Source: Comamonas serinivorans
GTDB taxonomy: Bacteria; Pseudomonadota; Gammaproteobacteria; Burkholderiales; Burkholderiaceae_C
NCBI RefSeq assembly: GCF_002158865.1
Contig: NZ_CP021455.1
Span: forward strand, 2,108,001-2,172,000
Length of the DNA: 64,000 nucleotides
Direction: 5' to 3'
In this document: positions 8,364-16,499 of the stretch, piece by piece
Layout: each line of letters starts with the position of its first letter
Position numbering within the stretch: the first letter of the stretch is position 1
Notes under the pieces: model-generated
Databases searched by the model: none
Seen by the model: the letters and a program-made list of their open reading frames with translations, nothing else
Told to the model about the DNA's origin: nothing
Made by a program: the position numbers and the translations under genes

Positions 8364-9284
8364 TCAGGGCAGGGGGACGGCTTCGAGCATGGCCTGCACC
8401 TGGGCCACGGCGCTCAGGCCCGATTGGCCCAGCGGCGTCATGCGGTGCGCCGCGCACTGCGGCATCACGGCCTGGATGTCGTCGGGGGCCACGTAGTCGC
8501 GTCCGCTGATCAGCGCCTTGGCCTTGGCCGCCTGCAGCAGGGCCAGGGCCGCGCGTGGCGACAGGCCGGCAGCAAACCACTTGCCCGAGCGCGTGGCGGC
8601 CACGACGTCCTGCAGGTAATCCAGCAGCGGGTCGGCCGCATACACCTGGGCCACGGCCTGCTGCAGCTGGTGCAACTCACCCGGGGCCAGCTGGGCCCCC
8701 AAGCCGGCCAGCAGACTGCGCCGGCTTTCGCCAGCCAGCAGAGCCCGCTCTGCGGCGCGATCGGGGTAGCCCATGGAGATGCGCATCAGGAAGCGGTCGA
8801 GCTGCGACTCGGGCAAGGCATAGGTGCCGAGCTGATCGAACGGGTTCTGGGTGGCGATGACGAAGAACGGCTGCGGCAGCGCCCGCGTTTCGCCTTCGGC
8901 GGTGACCTGGCGTTCTTCCATGGCCTCGAGCAGCGCACTCTGGGTCTTGGGGCTGGCGCGGTTGATCTCGTCGGCGAGCAGCACCTGGGTGAACACCGGG
9001 CCGGGATGGAAGATGAAGGCCTCCTGGCCGCGGTCGTAGGTCGACACGCCGGTCAAGTCGCTGGGCATGAGGTCGGCGGTGAACTGCACGCGCGAAAACG
9101 CCAATCCGAAGGTGTGGGCCAGGCCATGCGCGAGGGTGGTTTTGCCGACGCCCGGCACGTCTTCGATCAGCAGGTGCCCCCCTGCCAGCAGGCAGGTCAC
9201 GCTGTCCTTCACCTGGGCCGTTTTGCCCACAATCACCGTGTTAAGCTGGTCCACGATGTCGGTGATTTTTCGCTGTACGTCCAT
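8364..9284 (-). CDS. MoxR-family AAA+ ATPase
   Basis: A 306-residue AAA+ ATPase of the MoxR class, predicted to act as a chaperone for assembly or activation of membrane or metal-binding partners. Walker A is PGVGKTT at 44-50, Walker B is LLADEINRA near 102-110, and sensor 1 is FVIATQNP near 138-145. A long upstream frame extends antisense into the deacetylase gene; the start at 9284 (MDVQRKITDIV) is used because family members begin there. It is the first gene of the minus-strand envelope operon. Only 33 bp separate it from the divergent deacetylase gene, so the two promoters must overlap. Confidence 0.93.
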   Translation of the reverse strand: MDVQRKITDIVDQLNTVIVGKTAQVKDSVTCLLAGGHLLIEDVPGVGKTTLAHGLAHTFGLAFSRVQFTADLMPSDLTGVSTYDRGQEAFIFHPGPVFTQVLLADEINRASPKTQSALLEAMEERQVTAEGETRALPQPFFVIATQNPFDQLGTYALPESQLDRFLMRISMGYPDRAAERALLAGESRRSLLAGLGAQLAPGELHQLQQAVAQVYAADPLLDYLQDVVAATRSGKWFAAGLSPRAALALLQAAKAKALISGRDYVAPDDIQAVMPQCAAHRMTPLGQSGLSAVAQVQAMLEAVPLP

Positions 9285-9317
9285 GGCAGCGGACCATAAC
9301 TGAAAAATCTGTAAAAA

Positions 9318-10283
9318 ATGGAGACAAGCTTGGGAAGGACAGGTTATTTCACGCATGCCGATTGCAAAAAGCACGACATGGGGCCCGGTCACCCGGAATG
9401 CCCGCAGCGCCTGGACGCCATCGAAGACCGCCTGCTGGTGACCGGGGTCAGCGACGTGCTCGACCGCCGCGAGGCGAGCCCGGCCAGCATGGCCAACCTG
9501 TTGCTCGCCCATGGCCGGCGCCACGTCGCAGCGCTGCGCGGCCTCAACGACCTGCTGGGCGAGGAGATCGCGGCCGGCGGCCCTGAACACTATTCGCTGG
9601 ACACCGATACCGTCATGGGCGTGGGCACCTACCGGGCGGCGCTGCTGTCGGCCGGCGCCAGCGTGGATGCCGTGGACGCCGTCATGTCGGGCGAGCTGGA
9701 GAACGCCTTTTGCGCCGTGCGCCCGCCGGGCCACCACGCCTGCCGCGACAAGGTCATGGGGTTTTGCTTCTTCAGCAACGTCGCGATCGCGGCCAAGTAC
9801 GCCTGCGAGCGCTACGGCCTTCGGCGCGTGGCCATCGTCGATTTCGACGTGCACCACGGCAACGGCACCGAGAACATCGTGGCGGGCGACGAGCGCATCC
9901 TGATGGTGAGCTTTTTCCAGCACCCGTTCTACCCCGAAGGCGGCGCGCAATCGGACGCGCCCAACCTGCTCAACCTGCCCGTGCCGGCGTACACGCGCGG
10001 CATGGACATCCGCGAGATGGTGGACCTGATCTGGACGCCGCGCCTGGAGGCGCATGCCCCCGAACTGATCCTGGTCAGCGCAGGCTTTGACGCGCACCGC
10101 GAAGACGACATGGGCCAGATGGGCCTGGTCGAGCAGGACTACGTCTGGATCACCCAGCGCGTCAAAGACATTGCCGCCAAGCATTGCCAGGGGCGCATCG
10201 TGAGCTGCCTGGAAGGGGGCTACAACCTCGATGCCCTGGCGCGCAGCGTGGAAGCCCACGTGCGTGTGCTGGCCGATGTTTGA
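9318..10283 (+). CDS. Histone deacetylase family protein (acetoin utilisation/acetylpolyamine amidohydrolase type)
   Basis: A 321-residue zinc hydrolase of the arginase/deacetylase fold, which removes acyl groups from amines; bacterial members act on acetylpolyamines or acetyl-lysine, and the true substrate here is unknown. RPPGHHA places the His pair at 139-140. DFDVHHGNGTE gives zinc ligands Asp177 and His179, and SAGFDAH gives the third, Asp248; EGGYN follows near the C-terminus. The ATG at 9318 has no clear ribosome-binding site, while an in-frame TTG at 9330 has GGAGA at 9320-9324, so translation may start at 9330. Confidence 0.9.
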   Translation: METSLGRTGYFTHADCKKHDMGPGHPECPQRLDAIEDRLLVTGVSDVLDRREASPASMANLLLAHGRRHVAALRGLNDLLGEEIAAGGPEHYSLDTDTVMGVGTYRAALLSAGASVDAVDAVMSGELENAFCAVRPPGHHACRDKVMGFCFFSNVAIAAKYACERYGLRRVAIVDFDVHHGNGTENIVAGDERILMVSFFQHPFYPEGGAQSDAPNLLNLPVPAYTRGMDIREMVDLIWTPRLEAHAPELILVSAGFDAHREDDMGQMGLVEQDYVWITQRVKDIAAKHCQGRIVSCLEGGYNLDALARSVEAHVRVLADV

Positions 10284-10294
10284 TTGGGGGGATG

Positions 10295-10338
10295 GGTGGT
10301 ATGTCGTTTGTTGATGAGCGGAAATCGCCTGATACCCC
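10295..10338. repeat. Dispersed GTATG palindrome, copy 3 (short, degenerate)
   Basis: About 44 bp, 11 nt after the deacetylase stop. Only the outer GGTAT/ATACC pairing is good; the inner region retains GAGCGGAAAT, resembling the right-arm sequence of other copies. It ends about 22 bp before the enoyl-CoA hydratase start. Confidence 0.6.
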
Positions 10339-10360
10339 TTGATGAATGGAATGCTCCATC

Positions 10361-11152
10361 ATGAATGACCTGCTTGCGCACACGCGCGACGACCGCGGCG
10401 TGCATCGCCTCACGCTGAATGACGCGGCCCGCTTCAACGTGCTGGGCGACGCCATGCTGGCCGCCTTGAGCGAGGCCGTGACCCGCATCGCGGCGGACGA
10501 AGGGGCTCGCGCCCTGGTCATCGCGGCGCGCGGCAAGGCCTTCTGTGCCGGTCACGACCTGCGCGAGATGGCCGCGCAGGACAAGGCCCAGCACCTGGAC
10601 CTGTTCGAGCGCTGCTCGCGCTTCATGGTCAGCCTGGCGCGCCTGCCCGTGCCCGTCATCGCGGCTGTGCAGGGCGTGGCGGCCGCGGCCGGGTGCCAGC
10701 TGGTGGCGCAGTGCGACCTCGCGATCGCGGCCAACGGCACGCGCTTTGGCGTCAATGGCATCGACATCGGCCTGTTTTGCGGCACGCCGTCGGTGGCCTT
10801 GCTGCGCAACGTGCCGCACAAGGCCGGCATGCACATGCTGATGACGGGCGATTTCGTCGACGCCGAGGCCGCCTTGCGCCTGGGCCTGGTCAGTGAGGTG
10901 TGTGCGCCCGAAGGCCTGGACGCGGCTGTGGAGGCCTTGCTCCTCAAGCTGTTGGCCAGGCCCCGCGAGGCGCTGGCCATGGGCAAGGCCCTGGTCGCGC
11001 AGCAGCGTACCCTGGGGCTGGAGGCCGCCTATGCGCTGGCGTCGCGCACCATGGCCGAAAACCTGGCGCTGCCCGTCACCCAGGAAGGCGTGCGCGCCTT
11101 TGTGGACAAGCGTGCACCGAACTGGCGCGTTTCCCCTGCGGATCCTGTGTGA
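10361..11152 (+). CDS. Enoyl-CoA hydratase/isomerase (crotonase superfamily)
   Basis: A 263-residue crotonase-fold protein. AFCAGHDLREM near 64-74 forms the first oxyanion-hole loop, and VQGVAAAAGCQLVAQCDLA near 105-123 the second. The segment NGIDIGLFCGTP replaces the usual PGAGG-type loop and is typical of ECHDC3-like members; the classical catalytic Glu pair is not obvious, so true hydratase activity is uncertain. The start at 10361 (MNDLLAH) is preferred; an in-frame ATG lies at 10346. It comes before etfBA and an acyl-CoA dehydrogenase, fitting acyl-CoA oxidation, but a strong promoter separates it from etfB. Confidence 0.85.
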   Translation: MNDLLAHTRDDRGVHRLTLNDAARFNVLGDAMLAALSEAVTRIAADEGARALVIAARGKAFCAGHDLREMAAQDKAQHLDLFERCSRFMVSLARLPVPVIAAVQGVAAAAGCQLVAQCDLAIAANGTRFGVNGIDIGLFCGTPSVALLRNVPHKAGMHMLMTGDFVDAEAALRLGLVSEVCAPEGLDAAVEALLLKLLARPREALAMGKALVAQQRTLGLEAAYALASRTMAENLALPVTQEGVRAFVDKRAPNWRVSPADPV

Positions 11153-11159
11153 CCCGAGC

Positions 11160-11187
11160 ACGACAGCCGGGTTGGCCTTTGTATAAT
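11160..11187 (+). promoter_or_regulatory. Sigma-70-type promoter of etfB
   Basis: A perfect TATAAT at 11182-11187 with an ACGACA -35-like element at 11160-11165 (16-bp spacer). It lies about 110 bp upstream of etfB and just after the hydratase stop. The -35 assignment is weak; the -10 is striking in DNA this GC-rich. Confidence 0.55.
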
Positions 11188-11297
11188 TTTTTGGTTTGCC
11201 CAAACCCTTTGGGATTTCTCACACGCAGCGGTGTTGACGGCGTTGCCGTCCTTGTGCTGTTGGTTCTTTCATCTTTGAGTGCATTAGGAGATTCGGC

Positions 11298-12047
11298 ATG
11301 AAAATTCTCGTCCCCGTCAAACGCGTGGTGGACTACAACGTCAAGGTTCGTGTCAAGGCGGACGGCACGGGTGTGGACATTGCCAACGTCAAGATGAGCA
11401 TGAACCCCTTTGACGAGATTGCCGTCGAAGAAGCGGTGCGGCTGAAAGAAAAAGGCGTGGCCACCGAAGTCATCGCCGTCTCGTGCGGCGTGGCGCAGTG
11501 CCAGGAAACCCTGCGCACCGCCATGGCCATCGGTGCCGACCGCGGCATCCTGGTCGAGTCCGCCGACGAACTGCAGCCCCTGGCTGTCGCCAAGCTGCTC
11601 AAGGCCCTGGTCGACAAAGAGCAACCCGGCCTCGTCATCTGCGGCAAGCAAGCCATCGACGACGACGCCAACCAGACCGGCCAGATGCTCGCCGCCCTGG
11701 GCGACTGGGGCCAGGCCACCTTCGCCTCCAAGGTCGAAGTCGACGGCGCCAACGTCAAAGTCACGCGTGAAGTCGACGGCGGCCTCGAAACCATCGAGCT
11801 CAGCCAGCCGGCCGTCATCACCACCGACCTGCGCCTGAACGAGCCGCGCTACGTCACCTTGCCCAACATCATGAAGGCCAAGAAAAAGCCGCTGGAAACC
11901 GTCAAGCCCGCCGACCTCGGCGTCGACGTCGCCCCGCGCCTCAAAACCCTCAAAGTGTCCGAGCCGCCCAAGCGCGGTGCCGGCGTCAAAGTGCCCGACG
12001 TCGCCACCCTGGTCGACAAGCTCAAGAACGAAGCCAAAGTCATCTGA
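11298..12047 (+). CDS. etfB: Electron transfer flavoprotein, beta subunit
   Basis: A 249-residue EtfB, the AMP-binding small subunit of the ETF heterodimer that takes electrons from acyl-CoA dehydrogenases and passes them to ETF-ubiquinone oxidoreductase. MKILVPVKRVVDYNVKVRV at the N-terminus and the family signature segment VEEAVRLKEKG are clear; the C-terminal arm (VKVPDVATLVDKLKNEAKVI) is the part that contacts EtfA. The ribosome-binding site AGGAG is at 11286-11290. The usual partner etfA follows after 180 bp, an unusually wide gap that holds a repeat copy. Confidence 0.97.
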   Translation: MKILVPVKRVVDYNVKVRVKADGTGVDIANVKMSMNPFDEIAVEEAVRLKEKGVATEVIAVSCGVAQCQETLRTAMAIGADRGILVESADELQPLAVAKLLKALVDKEQPGLVICGKQAIDDDANQTGQMLAALGDWGQATFASKVEVDGANVKVTREVDGGLETIELSQPAVITTDLRLNEPRYVTLPNIMKAKKKPLETVKPADLGVDVAPRLKTLKVSEPPKRGAGVKVPDVATLVDKLKNEAKVI

Positions 12048-12060
12048 TCCGGTGCATTCC

Positions 12061-12113
12061 AGGGTATGACCCCACGCCCGATTCAAACTGAACGGGAAAC
12101 CGGCCATACCCCT
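12061..12113. repeat. Dispersed GTATG palindrome, copy 4
   Basis: Perfect outer arms GGGTATG (12062-12068) and CATACCC (12105-12111); the inner pair is reduced to GCCCG/CGGG-type matches. It lies 13 nt after the etfB stop, between two genes whose products are needed in equal amounts. Confidence 0.85.
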
Positions 12114-12227
12114 GATGCACACCTGGACACCGACTCACCCTTGAGCCTCCCCCGCGACCGCCGCCCGCGCACCTGATGCCCGCGTGACCGCCGCGACCCG
12201 CCCGAACACCTTGACCGAAAGATCACC

Positions 12228-13160
12228 ATGACCGCACTCGTCATCGCCGAACACGACAACGCCAGCCTCAAATCGGCCACCCTCAACACCGTCACCGCCG
12301 CTCTCGCCTGCGGTGGCGACGTCCACGTCCTCGTCGCCGGAGAAGGCGCCGCCGCCGCTGCCGCTGCCGCCGCCCAGATCGCCGGCGTGGCCAAAGTCAT
12401 CCACGCCGACGGCGCCGCCCTGAAGAACGGCCTGGCCGAAAACGTCGCCGCGCAAGTGCTCGCCATCGCCGGCAACTACAGCCACATCCTCTTCCCCGCC
12501 ACCGCCTCGGGCAAGAACATCGCCCCGCGCGTGGCCGCCAAACTCGACGTCGCCCAAATCAGCGACATCACCAAAGTGGACAGCGCCGACACCTTCGAGC
12601 GCCCCATCTACGCCGGCAACGCCATCGCCACCGTCCAATCCACCGACGCCGTCAAAGTCATCACCGTGCGCGGCACCGGCTTTGACGCCGCCGCCGCCAC
12701 CGGTGGCGCCGCCGCCGTGGAAACCGTTGCCGCCGTCGCCGACACCGGCAAAGCCAAATTCCTCGGCGCCGAAATCGCCAAGAGCGACCGCCCCGAGCTC
12801 ACCGCCGCCAAGATCATCGTCTCCGGTGGCCGTGCGCTGGGCAGCAAAGAAAAGTTCGACGAAGTCATCACCCCGCTGGCCGACAAGCTTGGCGCCGCCA
12901 TCGGTGCCAGCCGCGCCGCGGTCGACGCCGGCTACGCCGCCAACGACCTGCAAGTGGGCCAGACCGGCAAGATCGTGGCCCCGCAGCTGTACATCGCCTG
13001 CGGCATCTCGGGCGCCATCCAGCACTTGGCCGGCATGAAGGACTCCAAGGTGATCGTGGCGATCAACAAGGACCCCGAAGCGCCGATCTTCTCGGTGGCC
13101 GACTACGGCCTGGAGGCTGACCTGTTCGCGGCCGTGCCCGAGCTGGTCCAGGCCCTGTAA
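12228..13160 (+). CDS. etfA: Electron transfer flavoprotein, alpha subunit
   Basis: A 310-residue EtfA, the FAD-binding subunit. The C-terminal domain shows the FAD-binding signature in order: SGGRALGSKEKF near 204, GQTGKIVAPQLYIACGISGAIQHLAG near 245-270 and AINKDPEAPIF near 280-290. The N-terminal half carries an alanine run (A40-A49) that is slightly expanded. The upstream ribosome-binding site is weak (GAAAGATC). It is co-directional with etfB and followed by an acyl-CoA dehydrogenase, its likely electron donor. Confidence 0.97.
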   Translation: MTALVIAEHDNASLKSATLNTVTAALACGGDVHVLVAGEGAAAAAAAAAQIAGVAKVIHADGAALKNGLAENVAAQVLAIAGNYSHILFPATASGKNIAPRVAAKLDVAQISDITKVDSADTFERPIYAGNAIATVQSTDAVKVITVRGTGFDAAAATGGAAAVETVAAVADTGKAKFLGAEIAKSDRPELTAAKIIVSGGRALGSKEKFDEVITPLADKLGAAIGASRAAVDAGYAANDLQVGQTGKIVAPQLYIACGISGAIQHLAGMKDSKVIVAINKDPEAPIFSVADYGLEADLFAAVPELVQAL

Positions 13161-13200
13161 GCCGGTTGTGGGCGTGGCGGTTGGCCACGACACAATTCGT

Positions 13201-13256
13201 AGGCAGTATGCGGAGGTTGGCGTTCTGTGATGAACGGCAAATCAGGCATACTGCCT
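13201..13256. repeat. Dispersed GTATG palindrome, copy 5, with terminator-like T-run
   Basis: Outer arms AGGCAGTATG (13201-13210) and CATACTGCCT (13247-13256) are a perfect 10-bp match, directly followed by a run of T to 13261. Inner TTGGCGTT/AACGGCAA has one mismatch. Of all copies this most resembles an intrinsic terminator, here for etfA. Confidence 0.85.
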
Positions 13257-13296
13257 TTTTCATTTGCGCACCCCATCCAAACGAGCAGGAGAAATC

Positions 13297-15114
13297 ATGA
13301 GCTACAAGGCACCGGTGAAGGACATGCTGTTCAACATGAAGCATGTGGCAGGCCTGGAGCAGGTTGCCCGCATTCCGGGCTTCGAGGACGCCGGGCTGGA
13401 CACCGCGCAGGCCGTGCTGGAGGAGTGCGCGCGCTTCAACGAGTCGGTGCTGGCGCCCTTGAATGTGGCGGGTGACCTCAACCCCTCGTCGTTCCACGAT
13501 GGCGCGGTGCGCACCACGCCGGGCTTCAAAGAGGCGTATGCGCAGTACGCCGAAGGGGGGTGGCAAGGCCTGCAGCACCCGGCCGATTTTGGCGGCCAGG
13601 GCTTGCCCAAGACGATTGGTGCGGCCTGTGGCGAGATCCTGAATTCGGCCAACCTGAGCTTTGCGCTGTGCCCCTTGTTGACCGATGGCGCCATCGAGGC
13701 CTTGCTGACCGCCGGCAGCGACGAGCAAAAGCGCCTCTACCTCGACAAGATGGTGGCCGGGCAGTGGACCGGCACCATGAACCTGACCGAGCCGCAGGCG
13801 GGATCGGATTTGTCGCTGGTGCGCACGCGCGCCGAGCCGCAACCCGATGGCAGCTACAAGTTGTTCGGCACCAAGATCTTCATCACCTACGGTGAGCACG
13901 ACATGGCCGAGAACATCGTTCACCTGGTGCTGGCCCGTGTGGCGGGGGCGCCCGAGGGTGTGAAGGGCATCAGCCTGTTCGTGTGCCCCAAGTACCTGCT
14001 GAACGCCGATGGCACGCCGGGCGCGCGCAACGACGTGCACTGCGTGTCCATCGAGCACAAGATGGGCATCAAGGCCTCGCCCACGGCGGTGCTGCAGTTC
14101 GGGGACGGCATGGCGGCGAGCATTGCAGACAGCGCCGGGCCCGGCGCTGTGGGCTACCTGGTGGGCGAGGAGAACCGCGGCCTGGAGTACATGTTCATCA
14201 TGATGAACTCGGCGCGCTACGCCGTGGGCGTGCAGGGCATCGCGATTTCCGAGCGGGCCTACCAGCATGCGGTGGCCTATGCCAAGGAGCGCGTCCAAAG
14301 CCGCCCGGTGGACGGCTCGGTGGCGGGCAGTGCCACCATCATCCACCACGCCGATGTGCGGCGCATGCTGATGACCATGCGCAGCCTGACCCAGGGGTGC
14401 CGCGCCATGGCGCAAGCGGCCGCGGCGGCGTACGACGCCGCCCACCACCACCCCGACGCCGAGGTGCGCGCGCAGAACCAGGCCTTCTACGAATTCATGG
14501 TGCCGCTGGTCAAGGGCTACAGCACCGAAGCCAGCCTGGAGGTGACCAACCTCGGCGTGCAGGTGCACGGCGGCATGGGCTTCATCGAGGAAACCGGTGC
14601 GGCGCAGCACTACCGCGACGCCAAGATCCTGACCATCTACGAGGGCACGACGGCCATCCAGGCGAACGACCTGGTGGGACGCAAGACGGCCCGCGATGGT
14701 GGTGCGCTGGCCCGGGCGATTGCGGCCCAGGTGTCGCAGACGGTGGAGACCCTGCGGTCGCAGGGTGAGGCGGCGCAAGCCGTGGCCACGCAGCTGGACC
14801 TGGCGCGCAAGGCGTTTGTCGACGTCGTGGCGTTCATGGCCGCCAGCAGCAAGACGCAGCCCAACGCGGCGTACGGAGGCAGCGTCCCCTACCTGATGCT
14901 GGCGGGCAACCTGGTGGCGGGCTGGCAGCTGGCGCGATCGCTGCTGGCAGCCGAGGCCGAGCTGGCCGCAGGCAACGACGCCGAGTTCATGCAGGCCAAG
15001 GTCATCACCGCGCGCTTTTATGCCGAGCACATCCTGCCTCGCACGCAGGCGCTGGCCAGTGCCATTTTGGGCGGCGGTGACAGCGTGATGGGCGTGGCCG
15101 AAGACGCGTTCTGA
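13297..15114 (+). CDS. Acyl-CoA dehydrogenase (large, DmdC/AcdX-like)
   Basis: A 605-residue FAD-dependent acyl-CoA dehydrogenase, longer than the usual 380 residues because of a C-terminal extension (about 460-605), as in the DmdC-type dehydrogenases. NLTEPQAGSDLS near 163-174 is the FAD/substrate signature, and ILTIYEGTTAIQANDL near 444-459 carries the catalytic Glu in YEGT. The start at 13297 (MSYKAPVKDML) has GCAGGAG upstream; an in-frame ATG at 13264 lies right after the repeat and lacks family support. It follows etfBA, so electrons probably flow to that ETF. Exact acyl chain preference cannot be read from sequence. Confidence 0.92.
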   Translation: MSYKAPVKDMLFNMKHVAGLEQVARIPGFEDAGLDTAQAVLEECARFNESVLAPLNVAGDLNPSSFHDGAVRTTPGFKEAYAQYAEGGWQGLQHPADFGGQGLPKTIGAACGEILNSANLSFALCPLLTDGAIEALLTAGSDEQKRLYLDKMVAGQWTGTMNLTEPQAGSDLSLVRTRAEPQPDGSYKLFGTKIFITYGEHDMAENIVHLVLARVAGAPEGVKGISLFVCPKYLLNADGTPGARNDVHCVSIEHKMGIKASPTAVLQFGDGMAASIADSAGPGAVGYLVGEENRGLEYMFIMMNSARYAVGVQGIAISERAYQHAVAYAKERVQSRPVDGSVAGSATIIHHADVRRMLMTMRSLTQGCRAMAQAAAAAYDAAHHHPDAEVRAQNQAFYEFMVPLVKGYSTEASLEVTNLGVQVHGGMGFIEETGAAQHYRDAKILTIYEGTTAIQANDLVGRKTARDGGALARAIAAQVSQTVETLRSQGEAAQAVATQLDLARKAFVDVVAFMAASSKTQPNAAYGGSVPYLMLAGNLVAGWQLARSLLAAEAELAAGNDAEFMQAKVITARFYAEHILPRTQALASAILGGGDSVMGVAEDAF

Positions 15115-15325
15115 GTTCGCTGCTGTGGCCCGCTGCCGGGCAGGTCTGCCGGCATGCGTGGCCAGGGTCGGCTGGCAGCGACAGGCCGCTGGCCGCCAGG
15201 CTCTGCTGCAAGCCGCTGGCGGCCAGGCTCGTTCGAGAGCAGGCTTGCCGTGATGCCGACGGGCCGCGGCGAGTGCGCGCCCGGTGTTTGACCGATGCCG
15301 GTGTGCCAACGCTGCCGTGCAGGGT
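15115..15325. other. Non-coding spacer upstream of the rpsF promoter
   Basis: About 210 bp between the acyl-CoA dehydrogenase stop and the ribosomal-protein promoter. I see no gene, terminator hairpin or repeat copy in it. Confidence 0.6.
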
Positions 15326-15355
15326 TTGGGCAGACGGCCATTGTCAGGCTATAAT
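15326..15355 (+). promoter_or_regulatory. Promoter of the rpsF-priB-rpsR-rplI operon
   Basis: TTGGGC at 15326-15331 and a perfect TATAAT at 15350-15355, 18-bp spacer, followed by a leader of about 140 nt before rpsF. GGCTATAATCG is the usual form of strong betaproteobacterial housekeeping promoters. Confidence 0.75.
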
Positions 15356-15429
15356 CGCCAATTCCCTTGCCGCACTCCGCTGTTGACGCACGGAGGCGGC
15401 TTTGCTTCTCTTGCCCCAAGGTTTTCGCG

Positions 15430-15482
15430 TCGCTGCTCCCCGGCTTGTCCGAGGGGTTGGCAGGTGCGCAGGGCCCCGGGGT
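15430..15482 (+). ncRNA. Possible S6:S18 autoregulatory leader structure
   Basis: In the leader of rpsF, CCCCGG (15438-15443) can pair with the C and G residues of CCGAGGGG (15449-15456), leaving a small bulge. Known S6:S18 leader motifs consist of a hairpin displaying a CCG trinucleotide that mimics the rRNA site. The position is right, but no covariance model was run and the fold is only sketched by eye. Confidence 0.25.
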
Positions 15483-15502
15483 GAATCCACAAGGAGATTC
15501 AA

Positions 15503-15871
15503 TTGCGTCACTATGAAATCATTTTGCTGATCCACCCGGATCAGAGCGAACAAGTGCCGGCCATGCTCGAGCGTTACAAGGGCATGGTCACGGCCGGCGG
15601 TGGTCAGATCCACCGCGTGGAAGACTGGGGCCGCCGCCAACTGGCCTACCAGATCAACAAGCTGAACAAAGCCCACTACCTGTGCCTGAACATCGAAATC
15701 GGCCAGGACGTGCTGGGTGAGCTGGAACACGCATTCCGCTTCAATGACGCCGTGCTGCGCCACCTGACCGTGGCCAAGGACGAGGCCGACACCGAGCCCT
15801 CCACCATGATGAAGACCGTGGAGCGCGAAGAGGCCCGCAAGGCCCAACAGGCCGACACCGCCAGCCATTGA
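15503..15871 (+). CDS. rpsF: 30S ribosomal protein S6 (TTG start)
   Basis: A 122-residue S6, which pairs with S18 on the central domain of 16S rRNA. MRHYEIILLIHPDQSEQVPAML matches the family start exactly. The initiation codon is TTG at 15503, placed 6 nt after a strong AAGGAG (15491-15496); no ATG or GTG precedes the conserved first residue. A rare start codon on a ribosomal-protein gene may reduce translation or help autoregulation. It is first in the rpsF-priB-rpsR-rplI operon. The C-terminal tail is acidic and Lys/Arg-mixed, as is usual for the group. Confidence 0.96.
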   Translation: MRHYEIILLIHPDQSEQVPAMLERYKGMVTAGGGQIHRVEDWGRRQLAYQINKLNKAHYLCLNIEIGQDVLGELEHAFRFNDAVLRHLTVAKDEADTEPSTMMKTVEREEARKAQQADTASH

Positions 15872-15886
15872 TCATTCGCGGATGCG

Positions 15887-16186
15887 ATGACCCTGCTGCG
15901 CAACCGCCTGTTGCTCGATGCGGTTCTGGCCGAATGTGGCGCCATGCGCTACACGCCAGCCGGCATCCCGGCTCAGGATGTGCGCTTGGATCACGAATCG
16001 CAGCAAACCGAACTCGGCCAGCCCCGCATCGTGCGGGCCAGTGTCAGGGCGGTGGCGTTTGGTGATCTGGCCGTGCGATTGGCGCGTCAAACCGTGGGCA
16101 GCAAAGCCAGCTTCACGGGGTTTTTGGCGGCGCCGCGTCAAGGCAAGCAGCCGGTGTTTCACATCCAGGACTTTCAGCTCATTTAA
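15887..16186 (+). CDS. priB: Primosomal replication protein N
   Basis: A 99-residue PriB, an OB-fold single-stranded DNA-binding protein that helps PriA reload DnaB at stalled forks. The sequence has the OB-fold pattern: NRLLLDAVLAECGAMRYTPAGIP followed by beta strands around VRASVRAVAFGDLAVRLA and a C-terminal GKQPVFHIQDFQLI. Its location between rpsF and rpsR is diagnostic. It starts 15 nt after the rpsF stop with a weak ribosome-binding site and is likely coupled to rpsF translation. Confidence 0.93.
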   Translation: MTLLRNRLLLDAVLAECGAMRYTPAGIPAQDVRLDHESQQTELGQPRIVRASVRAVAFGDLAVRLARQTVGSKASFTGFLAAPRQGKQPVFHIQDFQLI

Positions 16187-16201
16187 TTTTCAGGAGGCCA
16201 C

Positions 16202-16483
16202 ATGGCCACGTTCAAGAAATTCAACAAGGACAAGCGTCCCAAGCGCAACAACCAGTCGCTGTTGTTCAAGCGCAAGCGCTTCTGCCGCTTCACCGTCGCT
16301 GGCGTCAAGGCCATCGACTACAAGGACATCGACACCCTGCGCGATTTCATCGCCGAAAACGGCAAGATCGTGCCCGCTCGCCTGACCGGCACGCGCGCCA
16401 TCTACCAGCGTCAGCTCAGCACCGCCATCAAGCGCGCACGCTTCCTGGCCCTGCTGCCGTACAGCGACCAGCACAAGATCTGA
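16202..16483 (+). CDS. rpsR: 30S ribosomal protein S18
   Basis: A 93-residue S18, the binding partner of S6. FKRKRFCRFTVAGVKAIDYKDIDTLRDFI and the C-terminal GTRAIYQRQLSTAIKRARFLALLPY are the conserved rRNA-contacting segments. A strong AGGAGG ribosome-binding site precedes the ATG by a few bases. It is 15 nt downstream of priB. A lysine-rich N-terminus (KKFNKDKRPKRNN) is typical of betaproteobacteria. Confidence 0.97.
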   Translation: MATFKKFNKDKRPKRNNQSLLFKRKRFCRFTVAGVKAIDYKDIDTLRDFIAENGKIVPARLTGTRAIYQRQLSTAIKRARFLALLPYSDQHKI

Positions 16484-16499
16484 GAAGGAGTCCTCTGAA

